A DNA stretch of 64,000 bases, taken from Tenrec ecaudatus. Taxonomy: Eukaryota > Chordata > Mammalia > Afrosoricida > Tenrecidae. The notes under the pieces were generated by a model. That model was not told the origin of the DNA, made no database searches, and was given only the letters and a program-made list of their open reading frames with translations. The stretch lies in contig NC_134534.1 of the NCBI RefSeq assembly GCF_050624435.1, forward strand, positions 62,271,501-62,335,500, in the 5' to 3' direction. Made by a program: the position numbers and the translations under genes. This document shows positions 10,610 through 21,490 of the stretch, one piece after another (the first letter of the stretch is position 1; each line of letters opens with the position of its first letter).

Positions 10610-11945
10610 CTCTTGAAGCAAAACAAAAACGTTGGTCATAGGCTGGTTTCAAAATGAAGGTTGTGTCAAGAGCAGAAGAGAGTAATAACAGTATTGCAAG
10701 TAGGGAATTCTGTGTTGACGAAAAGTAAGTGAGGGAGTGGCAGAAAATGAAGGCTGACTTGGAACAGATTCCAAAAGCTAAAAAAGCTCGTCATGGTTTA
10801 ACATCTTTTTATGGGGCTCTGGAGAGTGAATTGCATAAATGGGTTATGGAGTGTCATCAAAATTGTTACTGCGTAACATGCATGGGAATCCACATACATG
10901 CTCTACAAATGGCTAAGGATGACAAATAAAGCACCAGGCACTGAAAAATTTGCTGCATCAGCAGGATTGTGTACCCGCTTCATGAATAGGTTTAGCCTAC
11001 TATGTTTGAGACGAAGAACAAAGATTTCCCAGAAATTGCTACAAGACCTTGAAGAAAAAATTATTTCATTTCAGTCATTTATTATAATACAAAGAAGGAT
11101 TTATAATTATGATCTGGCAGATATTGGGAATATGGATTAAACTGCCATGACTTTTGATCTTCCAAGCAACAGAACTGTGGCAGGTTTAGGAGAAAAAAAC
11201 ATTTTTCTCAAAACCATAGGAAATGAAACAAACAAACAAACCACTTTACAGTTGTTCTATCATATTTGGCTAATGGAACTAAGCTGCGTCCTGTCATTAT
11301 TTTTAAAAGAAAGACCTTGTCTAAAAAGATCAATTTCCCATCAAGAATTACTGTGCATGCATATGTTAAAGGCTGGATGGATGAAGAAGGAACAAAAAAA
11401 TGGCTGGAAGGAATTTGGAACCGACAACCAGGAGCAGCCTTAAAGAAAAAGCCATCATTACTTGTTTGGGAAATGTTCAGAGCCCACCTATCGGATAACA
11501 TAAAAAAAATGACAAAATCTAGTAAAGTTACTTTAGCCATTATTCCAGGTGGGCTTACATGTGTACTGCAGCCTCTGAATGTATCTTTGAATAAGCCTTT
11601 TAAAAACCATGTGTGAAGGATGTGGCATGAATGGGTGTCATCTGGTCAAGTGCAACTAACATAAGGCAGAAATCTCATGAAGCCTGACATAGAGTTAATA
11701 GCAAAGTGGGTTAGAGATGCATGGGAAGACATTCAGAAGACATGGTGTGACGTGTCTTCCAGAAATGTAGTATTAGTAATGCTATGGATGGCAGTGAAGA
11801 CTGCGCTTTGTATGAAAATGACAGCAGTGATGATGATGACCGTGATCTCAGCGAGGACAGCATTTCTGATGACCTCATACCAGCTGAAGCTCTGTATTGG
11901 GGTACGGATGATGATGAGGAATCCAGTTTTGAAGGATTGTAAGTC
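10610..11945 (+). pseudogene. Tigger/pogo transposase pseudogene
   Basis: Remnant of a cut-and-paste transposase with an N-terminal CENP-B-like DNA-binding region and a C-terminal DDE catalytic domain. The N-terminal part appears near 10729-10929 (KARHGLTSFYGALESELHKW). The catalytic part runs from about 11100 and is recognisable by MTFDLPSNRTVAGLGEKN, KGWMDEEGTKKWLEGIWN and AIIPGGLTCVLQPLNVSLNK. A stop replaces the residue after the first catalytic Asp (MD-stop-TAMTFD near 11133). The second catalytic Asp of the usual VWD motif is Glu (LLVWEMFRAH), and the third, in LQPLD, is Asn (LQPLN). An acidic Ser/Asp-rich tail follows at about 11760-11940, out of frame with the catalytic block. With at least two frameshifts plus these changes it cannot encode active enzyme. 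Confidence 0.85.
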
Positions 11946-13556
11946 TTTACATTTTAGCTTGGTTGCTGATTGAGCTCAGGGAATAGTGCTCTTAAGGTTG
12001 CATTGTTGAAACCTTATTGTTTGTGTTTAACCTCTTTTCCACTGACTGTGCTGGTTTACTAATGTTAAATGACTTGTCCTTTTATTTATGTTTTTTATTT
12101 AAAATAAATATTTAAATACATTATTCCACTGATGTCTCAATATTTAGTAATTTTATTTTCATTTGTTTTGATTATTGAAACTCACCAATAGCTTCTGCAT
12201 TTTCCACCCTAAGCTTATACTCAAGTCAATCAGTTTTTCTGGATTCCCAATTAATAATTAGGTACCTCGGCTTACACTCCAGTCAGTTTATATATTTATA
12301 TGCCTGTATTTAAATCTCTAAGAGTACCCTTTGCCTCCTAGTGCTTTCCTCTGTTTCTTTGTACTTTCCTCTTGTCCCACTATCATATTCTGCCTTCATT
12401 TGGGTTTTAGAAGTTCCTCTCGGTTACATTGCCCTTGATCCAGCCCTGCCAGACCTCCCACACCCTCCTTGACACTGATTTTGGAGTCCTTGTTATTCCC
12501 TTGTCCCTGAGCTTGTTAACGCCCTCTTCCTTTCCCCTGCCTCCCCTAACCCCTGTCCTCCCGGAACTGTCATCCCATTTTTCCTCTTCTTGCTTGCTTA
12601 TTCCGCCTATCACTTCCAAGTAGATATGCTATGTACCATCATAAGACTGAGCACCACAAAGCAACAACAGAAAGTAAAACAATAGCTACAACAACATCAA
12701 CACACACGCATACACACATAAACATATGAATAGTCCAGGGTCTGTTTGTTTTCCTTCATGGGTCCTTTCCTATCAAGTCTGATGGGGTGCCATGCCCTGG
12801 CACCGCCTCTATCCCTGGGGACTTCATTGCTCTGCTTCCCCCGTTGATCTGCTGCATGTCACTAGAGGCTGGCTTTCAGGTGGTGCACTCATGGAGGGCA
12901 CAATTCCCGCTGTGTGTCTAATGTTGTCCCCAATGGTGCTATGGGTCATTGAAGAACACTGTGTCCCATGGTAGGACTGGCCCTGTGGTCATATCTGTGC
13001 ATTGCTTTTCTGAGCAGGAACATTGTCCTCAGGGTTTGGTGAGCCAGCATGTGCGTCACTCATTTTTATTTTTTTTCTTGACACCCCCTCATTGGCTCCT
13101 GTGTGTTCTCATCAGACTAGTCCCTCTTCCCTCTTCCTGAGCTGTAATATCAGTGCTGTCCTCTGAAATGAATTCTTCTTGGGGGGAGGGTGGTGCTGTA
13201 CACTTAGTTGGTAGTGGGACCGGCCCCTCGGGCCTCTCTATCAGTTCCTTGATTCATGTCAGTGTGTTGTGTTCTTGTCTTGGAGTTCCGGGTTGAAGTC
13301 TGGTCCCTTGTTCCCTGTGGAGACATAATCAACACCCTCCCCCTGTGTGGGTTAGTGTCCTGTTCCCCCGGCTACCCATATGCTTTTCCACCCTCCCTTT
13401 TAATGGGCTACCATATGCATCCCAAATGTATCTCTGAGTTTAGTCTGGCCCCTGCCATATTACCTAGGCCGCACCACACGCACGTATGAATACCGCATCT
13501 TCTTCCCTATGCCCCTTTTGAATTTACTATTTTTTTTTTAGTTTACCTCAGCAGAC

Positions 13557-16500
13557 TCATGTAGTACTTTCCTTTTGTGCTTGGTTTACTTCACTTAGCA
13601 TAATTTCCTCCAGTTCTTCCCGTGCGGTGATGTGCTCATCACTGCTTTTTAGGGATGCATAATACTCCATTGCATGTATGTACCAGAGTTTTTTAATCCA
13701 TTCGTCTGCTGATGGGAATTTGGGCTGTTTCCAACTCCTTGCAATTGTGAACTGTCTGACTGTGTTTTTTTTTTTTCTCTTCTGGGTATATGCCAAGTAG
13801 GGGCATTGCTGGATCATAAGGTAGCTCAATTCCCAAGTGTTTTCGATATCGACAAATCCATTGTGGCTGTACATACCTACAGGCCCACCAGCAGTGGACA
13901 AGAGTTCCTATCTTTCCGCATCCCCTCCAACACTTGGTACTTTATGATTTCTTGAATTGGGCCATCTTTGAGGGTGTTAGGTGGTATCTCATTGTTGTTT
14001 TAATTTGCATTTCTCTTATGGCTAGAGATCTGGAACATTTTCTCTTATATTTATTGGCCATTTGGATTTCTGCCCTTGAGAAACTCCTGCTCAGGTCCTT
14101 TGTCCACCTCCTGAGTGGACAATTGTTTTTTTTTTCTTGGAGTTTAACAGTGTATTGTAGATTTTCGTAATAAAGCCTTTGTCTGATGTGTCATTGCTAA
14201 AGATGTTTTCCAATTCTGTAGTCTCTCTTTTCACTCTCTTGGTGAATTATTTTGATGTACATAAGTGTTTTATTTTTAGTATGTCCCATCGGTCTATTTT
14301 TGCCTCCTCTGTGTTGTTGTCTTTCCTGATTTCCGATAGCCTATGTAATCCCCATGCCAAGTTTCTCAGGTTTGTCCCAATTGCCTCATTGATGGCCCTA
14401 ATAGTTTGGGGTTTTACCTCAAGGTCTGTGATCCACCTTGAGTTTATTCTTGTGCATGGAATGAGGTAAAGGTCTTGCTTCATTTTTCTGCAGCTACGTA
14501 TCCATTTTTTCCAGCATCATGAATTGTAGAGGGCATCATCTTCCCATTCGATATTTTTGGGCCCCTGATCAAAGATCAGTTGTCTGTATGCTTATTATTT
14601 TATTTCTGGGTTTTCCAACCTTTTCCATTGGTCTGAATAGCTATTGTTATACCCTGCTGTTTGACCACTGTGGCTGTGTAGTAGGAGTTAAAGTCGGGTA
14701 AAGCAAGCCCTCCGATTTGGTTCTTCTTCTTGAGGAGTTTTCTGCTAATTCTCAGTTTCTTCCCTCTCCATATGAAGTTGGTAATCTGTTTTTCCAACTT
14801 TTAAGAAAGTTGCTGGAATTTGGATCAGGATAGCATTTAACTTATATAGTGCCTTGGGTAGAATTGACATCTTTATAATAGTGAGTCTGCCAATCCATGA
14901 GCATGGGATCTCTTCATTTGTTGAGATCATCCTTGGTTTCTTTTAATAGTGTTTTTCAGTTTTCCTCATAAAGATCTTTTGTTTTGGGGGGGTCAGGTAT
15001 ATCCCTAGATATTTCAATTTGTGTTTGGCTATTGTGAAGGGTACCTCCTTTTTGATCACCTCTTCTGTGTACTTGTCCGATGTGTATAGTAGTGCAATAA
15101 ACTTCTGTCTGTTTATCTTGTAACCTGCTACTGTGCCATATTCCTCTATTGCTTCCAGTCATCCTCTTGTGGAACTTTTAGGATTTTCCATATATAAAAT
15201 CATATCATCTTTGAATAATGATAGTTTCACTTCTTCCTTCCCAAATGAATACCTTTGATGTCCCTTCTTTGCCTTATATTGTTAGTTAGAACCTCCAGCA
15301 TGATATTAAATAGGAGTGGGGACAAGGGACATCCTTGTCTAGTCCCCTTTTTCAGAAGAATTGATCTCATCTTTTCTCCATTGACAACCACATTGGCTGT
15401 TGATTTTTTTCATATATAGCTTGTATTATATTGAGGAATTTTCCTTCCCTTCCTATCTTCTTGAGTGTCTTAAACATGAATTGGTGTTGAATGTTGTCGA
15501 ATGCTTTTTCTGCATCTATTGATATTATCATATGGTTCTTATATTTCTTCGTTTCAATGTGACGAATAATACTAATGGTCTTTTGTAAGTTAAACCATCC
15601 CTTCATCCCTGGTATGAATTCCACTTGGTCATGTTGAATTATTTGCTTTATATTTTTTTGTATTCTCTTGGCTAGTATTTTGTTAAGGATTTTTGCGTCG
15701 ATGTTCATTAGGGAAATTGCTCCATAGTTCTCAATTCTTGTGGGATCCTTGCCTGGTTTAGGTATCAGAGTTATACTAGCTTCACAGAAGGAATTTGGGA
15801 GTTTGCCATCGTTTTCTATTGTCTGGAAGAGTTTGTGTAGGATTGGTGTCAGTTCTTCCCTGAATGCTTCATAGAATTCACCAGTGAATCCATCTGCTCC
15901 CAGTGTCTTCTTGGTTGGTAATTCTTTGATAGCCTTGTCTATTTCTTCTATTGATATAGGTCTGTTGAGTTTCTCGATGGCCATTGGGGATAATCTAGGG
16001 AGGAATTTTTCCCCCAATAATTCATCCATGTCTTCCAAGTTTTTTAATTCATTGCAGTACAGTCCTTCATAGTACTGTGTAATTATCCTTTTGATTTCAC
16101 TTTGTTCCGTTGTAATAGTCCCTCTTTCATCCTTCATCCTTGCTATTGAAATGTGGCCCTTCCTTTCTTTGATCAAATTCACAAGAGGTTTGTCTATTCG
16201 GTTTATCCATTAGAGGAACCAACTTTTAGCAGCATTCATTTTTCCCCATAATTTTCTTATGTTCTCTCTCCTGAATCTCAGATATAATTTTTATTATTTC
16301 TTTTCTTTTTTAATTATTTCTTTTCTAATTTTTATTATTTCTTTTATTATTTCTTTTCTGTTAGTTGGATTTTCTTGCTGACTCCGCTCTAGTTGCTGTA
16401 ATTTTGTGCCAGTGTATCGATCATACGCCTCTCCTCCCTTTTTATGTGAGCATGTAATGCTATGAGACTTCCTCTGATGACTGCCTTTACTGTGTCCCAT

Positions 16501-17357
16501 AAGTTTTGGTATGTCATGTTTTCATTCTTGTTGGTTTCTAGAAATTGCCTAATTTCACCTCTGATCTGAGCCAGTATGCACTCCTTTTACAATGGTGAGT
16601 TATTCATTCTCCAATGGTTTGCCCTTGATTTCTTTATATTCCTTTTGTTTGTTTCCAATTTTATGGCACAGTGGTCAGAGAGAGAGGTCTGTATGATATC
16701 AATATGCTTGAATTTATGTAGATTCAACTTATACCCTAGCATGTGGTCTATTTTCGTAAATGTGCCATGTGGACTTGAATAGAACGTGAATTCTTTTTTT
16801 GTTTGGGTGGAGAATTCTGTAGATATCTATCAGGTCAGGCTGTCTAATTGCAGTGTGAGATCTTTAGTTTCCTTGTTGAGGTTCTTTCCAAGTGATCTAT
16901 CTTTCTCAGAGAGCGGTGTATTGAAGTCACCTACTATAATTTTTGAGGCTGGGATTTCTTTTTTCATCCTTTACAGTGTTTGCTTGACATATTCTGCTAG
17001 ACACTTTTTTGGCGAGTAAATGTTTAGAATGCTTATTGGTTCCTTATTTAATGCTCCCTTGAGCATTATATAGTGTAGATCCTTATCTGTTTTTATTGTT
17101 TGCACTTTGAGGACAATTTTTTCCGAGGTTAGGATTTCAACTCCTGCTTTTTTTGAATTAGAGTTTGCCTGGTATTATCTCCAGCCTTTGATTCTCAGCT
17201 TGTTTTAGTCTGTAATACTGAGATATGTCTCCTGTAGGCAGTAGATCAAGGGCTTGTGTTTTCCAAGCCAGTCTATTAGCCTCTTTCTCTTAAGGCTGGA
17301 GTTCAAACCATTAATATTAAGGGTTATTACATCTATCTGTGGACCCTGTGATGCTAT
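13557..17357 (-). pseudogene. L1 ORF2 (endonuclease/reverse transcriptase), broken
   Basis: ORF2 of L1 makes an endonuclease and reverse transcriptase that copies L1 RNA at the nicked target. The conceptual start is about 17357, where the frame reads (I/M)ASQGPQIDVITLNINGLN and then LKRKRLIDWLG and LIYCLQETY, the canonical endonuclease N-terminus. The start codon itself is ATA. The RT core sits in the longest intact piece, 15367-16182 (271 codons), with [24 protein letters not shown] and [15 protein letters not shown], which holds the first catalytic Asp. The second Asp pair lies near 15205-15225 but reads FKDD where FADD is usual. The C-terminus at 13557-13901 ends EVNQAQKESTT. The total of about 3.8 kb fits a normal ORF2. 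Internal stops and frame changes break it into at least six pieces. Confidence 0.9.
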
Positions 17358-18200
17358 TTTATCTCTTTTGGGTTGGGTGTTTTCCTACCTCCCTTTGTTT
17401 TCTGTGGGTTGTGCATATGTGTGTTTGAAGTTCATTCTTATCTTCTTTCCATCATTGAGCCAGTTCTATCTTGAGGGCTGTTTTCCCTTTGATGGCCTCT
17501 GGGTGTAGTTGTTTTGGGTGGTGGTCTCTTGTATGTGCTTGGTGGGTGTTGTTCTGCCCATATTGGGTCAGTGAGGATTTTTTGTAGTGCTGGGTTCCTT
17601 TTAGCATATTTTTTAAGGCTTTCAGTGAAGGGGCGGGCACCTCTTGCCTGAGACCTCTGAATGTGCGGCAGGTCTCATTGGCAGTTTCTGGGGAGCACTA
17701 AGGCAGGACTGCAGCCTCTGCCTTTTGCCTGGCTATGGCGCCAGGCGCATGCCTCCAAGGAGAAAGGGGGAGAGTCTGGCCCACTGGACCATGAGGGATG
17801 TCCGGGTGGGGCCCAGATCTGCAGAGGGTGTGGGGGTTCTGCTTGCTGGAACACACACATGGACCCCGGACACCCTGAGGTGGGGTGGCGTCACTGACTG
17901 TCAGTTTTGCTTGGAGTGCGGAGGCAGGCGCAGCCTCAGCCATGCACCTGGCTGCCCTGTGGCTCTGGTCCTGGCAGAGCGGGCGCCCCGTGTGCTGCTC
18001 CAAAGACCACAGGTGTCCACACGGAGCCCTAGCAATCAGGTGGGGGTCCACCTCTGGGTCCGAGAGATGCTCTGAGTAGTCTTGGCAATTGAACGGACAG
18101 ATTTGATACCCCTACTCTGCTCCCAACTCTCCCCACTCACCGATCTCCTCGGAGTTCCGGGCATGAGCTTTCTATCTTGTAGCCATCTCCCTGGAGTCCC
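17358..18200 (-). other. L1 5' region: GC-rich 5' UTR-like segment, no ORF1
   Basis: Only about 840 bases separate ORF2 from the element's 5' end, too few for the ~1-kb ORF1 plus 5' UTR and spacer. Positions 17646-18200 are GC- and CpG-rich, unlike the surroundings, as expected for an L1 internal-promoter 5' UTR. Just upstream of ORF2, about 17450-17640, a frame reads ARPFTESLKKYAKRNPALQK and continues to a stop. It could be the tail of ORF1, but I cannot confirm that. Short open frames on both strands in the GC-rich part are incidental. Confidence 0.6.
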
Positions 18201-18213
18201 TTCAGCCTTCTTT
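18201..18213. repeat. Probable TSD, right copy, of the 9.5-kb L1
   Basis: TTCAGCCTTCTTT pairs with 8726-8738 (two differences). It abuts the 5' end of the antisense L1. Confidence 0.6.
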
Positions 18214-18300
18214 TGACTGCTGTTGGCTTGATCGTTTTATTCTATCCTTTAATTTTTAGCCTATGTTTACCTGTACATAATGCTATTAATTTACCAAATG
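18214..18300 (-). mobile_element. Continuation of the old antisense L1
   Basis: TTTAATTTTTAGCCTATGTT resembles the complement of the L1 ORF2 endonuclease region and continues in order from the part ending at 8725. This supports the younger L1 having landed inside it. Confidence 0.55.
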
Positions 18301-19600
18301 ATATAGACTTTAGAATACTGTTGAGAAAGGTAAATTATACAATTATAGGCTGGCTAGGGTCTGAGAGACTTGAAGTGTTGACTTGTACAGATTCAACTCT
18401 TAAGTGACTGGAAACTAGTTACACAAACAATGGGAGTTGGTGATAGGGCAAATCTTTCAATAATACTTATTCACAATGGCATAACCATCCCTCAGTTATG
18501 CTTACCAAACCAATGCATGTTACAAGAAAGTAAGATGGCATAAAAATAGGAAATGTATGGTAGCCATGAGCCACAACTAATTGGGCACCCTCAAAGTAAG
18601 AAACTTGTAGCCATTTTGTAGAGCACACTTAACTTTAAAAAGAGGAAAAGTAAAATCAAGCCACTTAAATGAGAAAAAAATTGCACCAAATTAACCACAT
18701 AAGGAAACGCATTTCTTGTATAATAACTTAGAAAAAGAAGGCTGAGAACTCTCTTATTTGATCTCAGCTGGGAAAATTATTTCAGATGATTCAAATATTT
18801 CATCACTACATGCATAACCTTGTATAACTGAAAAATTCGATGAACATTAATTTGGGGTTGCAAATACATTTTATCAATTAGGTATATATACAATTACACA
18901 ATTGATGAATAATGAGGATTCACTATCCTTTGAGATGCATCTTTTCAATGCATCTCTTGTATTTATCTAATTTTATTTGGAGCGATTCAGATTGAGTCCT
19001 TGTAAAAGAAGAAAACAGACCTAGAAAACAGATGAAGTACATCATGTGTTAGTTACTGCAGCTGCACACCAAAGAATGCTTAAAGCTACCTGAAGGTAAG
19101 AAAGATTCTTCAATAATGTCTCATGAGAAATCAACATGGCCTCTGATTTTGGATTATTAGTGCCAGCACTGTGAGACAATACATTTCTGTTGTTTCAAGC
19201 CATCCACTTTGTTGAATTGTATTATGGTAGCACGAAGAAGCTAATGCTTCTTAGGTGTCAGGGTATAGTCAGTATGCTCCTTTGAAGCATTTGCCTCTGC
19301 CAACACAACGGACAGTGACTGCTTTCTTATTATTTTAAAATTTGAATATATCTTAATATCCAGTAAGGAAAATTTGTCTTTTATTTTTTAATTGCCTTAG
19401 CTGTTTGTATAACTTTATTCTTTAATATAAATTTTAGAATTAGTTTGCCAAGAATCCTGCTGAGGTTTGCATTGTAAGTTAATTACATTAATAGATTAAT
19501 GTGGTAGAATTGACATCTGTATTATGTTATGCCATCCATGAACATCACTCCCTTTTCTCATTTACAGAATTTGAGTATTTAATGTTCATCAATATTTTAT
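18300..19600. other. No recognised gene; AT-rich DNA
   Basis: No coding region recognised. CTAGTTACACAAACAAT at 18415-18431 recurs at 20818-20834 with loosely similar flanks, hinting at an old dispersed repeat. Confidence 0.4.
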
Positions 19601-20510
19601 GTTATTATTTTTAAAATATTATTAATTGGGATTTAATGGATATATCATCTCATTCCATAGTTCAGTCACATCAAGCAGTATTATGCAAACGTTATCCACA
19701 ATCAGTTTCAAAACATTATTTTCCTTTCTGGACTCCTTAACATCATTTCTCTTTTATCCCCCACTCTGTACTCCTGCACCCAGAACCTCTTATTCTACTT
19801 GTTGTCCTTATAGGATCACCAGTCCTGAATTTCATATGCTGAAAAACAGAAAAAACATACAACACAACTTCAAAGACTCCCCTGACATAAACCCTAACAT
19901 AAGCCAACACATAAGCAAAAATACATAAAATGTTGAAAACCAGATCAGATCCAGTGTGCATCAGAAGAGGGATCAACTCACAAAGTTTTAACTGCTCAAG
20001 TTAGGTTTTCCCCTTTGATCATCTCTACTCACCACACCAATGCATTCCATTTAGTAACCCCTTTCCTCCCATCTCTCAATTATGCCTAAAGGGTGGTCAC
20101 CAAAGGCTTATTTCCTGTGTAGTTCCCACAATTTTATCTTGTGCTCCCACTATCATTCATAACCTTCTGAGCAGGATTCTCACAATTTATGCTCTGATAT
20201 TACTCCCTCCTTTAACTTTGGATAATATGATTCACAGTACTTCAATGACTGATGATGTTGTGTTTCTTCCATGTGGACTTAGTTGACATCTTGTGTACAT
20301 AGTGGTTTTGTTGGAGATAAACCTTTAAGACCCCAGACATTACTTTATCTGATAGCCAGGCATCATCTAATTGCTTCACCACACTTTGCTATAGCATCCA
20401 TATCTTCTGTGTTCCCTTCCTGAGGACAAGTATCAAGCAGGGCCATAATGTAAGAACCAATTGCTTTTATGTTGGAACTAGAATTTACTGCAAGTCCAAA
20501 ACCCCTTCCT
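19600..20510 (-). mobile_element. Older L1 3' UTR, antisense
   Basis: Starts with an antisense L1 3' end (TTGGGATTTAATGGATATAT and an ATCAAGCAGTATTATGCAAA block) and later contains the module text TTTAAGACCCCAGACATTAC and TGATAGCCAGGCATCATC. It is diverged from the younger copies and lacks the CCCCTAATAAAATG end, so it is an earlier subfamily. Confidence 0.7.
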
Positions 20511-21020
20511 GGATTTTTTTGGTTTTTATATTTGTTTGTTTTTTATCTGCCTTTAGTTCCCTTTCAAAACTTTCTTATTAATTTATAATAGAGAGTCTTA
20601 TTGATCATCCCCTTGGGAATATAATGATTTTCCATTAATATTAGCCATAACTAGGCATAATGATCTTTCATTAATGTTAACATTAGTCTTTGATTAGCCC
20701 CTCGTACTAATATTTTATAGCTCTGTTGAGAGAGCAATATTGGGCCAATGTAGGATATCTCCATAATCACAGGACCTGAATTAATTTGTGCAGAAGTAGT
20801 CCTTTCATGGCTCGATGCTAGTTACACAAACAATAGGTTTAATTATCAGTGACATTTGCAATAACACTCACTGAAAATGCCATTCAAAGTTTTGCCGGAA
20901 TTATACATATCTTAATAAAGCATGTAGGGCATTGATGTAGCAAGTTCATGTTTTGCCGCCTTCTAACAGTTTGCTGTCTCCAGCCTCCTCAGACACCATG
21001 TATTTTCCTTCTTAAGTCAT
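20510..21020. other. No recognised gene
   Basis: AT-rich sequence. It includes the 20818-20834 match to 18415-18431. Nothing else is assigned. Confidence 0.35.
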
Positions 21021-21490
21021 CATGTTACAAGTGTGTCTGAGGCAGAGTCCCGTTCACCAGTGGAGGTTCCGCGTGGGATATCTGTGATGCAACCCTGGAG
21101 TGTGCATGACACCTTGAAGATCCAGGATGCAATACGCCAGTCTTCCACGGCACTCGGCCTGGCTCCCCCATGCACCCAGGAGCCCAGGTCAATGTGGCCT
21201 ATTTGGTGCATACCACCAGGGGCACTGCCCCCTCCCTTGTGTCCCCAGATGCATTTTCAGTCATTCTCCCAAGTGACGTTGGTCCTCTCTCTTTTACTAC
21301 AAACAGACATGCATTTGTGTTCATTCAGATGTGTTTGCTCCCTTTGTCCTCTCCTGACTTGTTTTTTCCATCGTTATCCCTCGTTCCCCACTCGAGTCCA
21401 GCTGATGAGATGCTTCCTCGGGCAAAGTGATCTTCAGAATTCCTCCCTAGAGCCGGCGGTGTATAGTAGGTACCATGGAATGCGGTGACA
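21020..21490. other. GC-rich block with a 151-codon open frame, unidentified
   Basis: Base composition is visibly richer in G+C than both flanks. A plus-strand frame is open at 21033-21488 (151 codons) and another at 21170-21430. The translation has no motif I recognise, no signal peptide and no obvious domain. It may be part of a repeat or retrocopy rather than a gene. Confidence 0.3.

Larger units (their letters stand above)
10101..12288 (+). mobile_element. Tigger/pogo-type DNA transposon inserted in L1
   Basis: This is a complete-looking ~2.2-kb element inside the 3' UTR of the antisense L1, whose text resumes on both sides (ACCTATAAATATATG before, TTTATATGCCTGTATTTAAA after). Terminal inverted repeats are imperfect: ATGTATAAGCCGAG near the left end against GTGTAAGCCGAG (reverse of 12269-12280) near the right, with TA-rich flanks as expected for TA target sites. 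The interior encodes a decayed pogo-family transposase on the plus strand (about 10610-11945). Confidence 0.85.
8739..18200 (-). mobile_element. Near full-length L1, antisense, lacking ORF1, with a Tigger insertion
   Basis: Reading the minus strand from 18200: a GC-rich 5' UTR-like segment starting GGGACTCCAGGGAGATGGCT, then a short open stretch with no recognisable ORF1, ORF2 from about 17357 to 13557, then a long 3' UTR ending at the AATAAAATG signal near 8755 and an A-rich tail. The 3' UTR carries three 174-bp tandem modules and is split by a 2.2-kb Tigger transposon. Flanking imperfect 13-bp repeats (8726-8738 and 18201-18213) and the same old L1 on both sides support one insertion. Without the Tigger the element is about 7.3 kb. 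ORF2 has several frameshifts and stops, so it is inactive. Confidence 0.85.

Noticed and set aside
17644-18079. Overlapping GC-rich open frames of 61-143 codons on both strands
   Set aside because: They lie in the probable L1 5' UTR. Openness on both strands reflects base composition, and no protein domain is seen.
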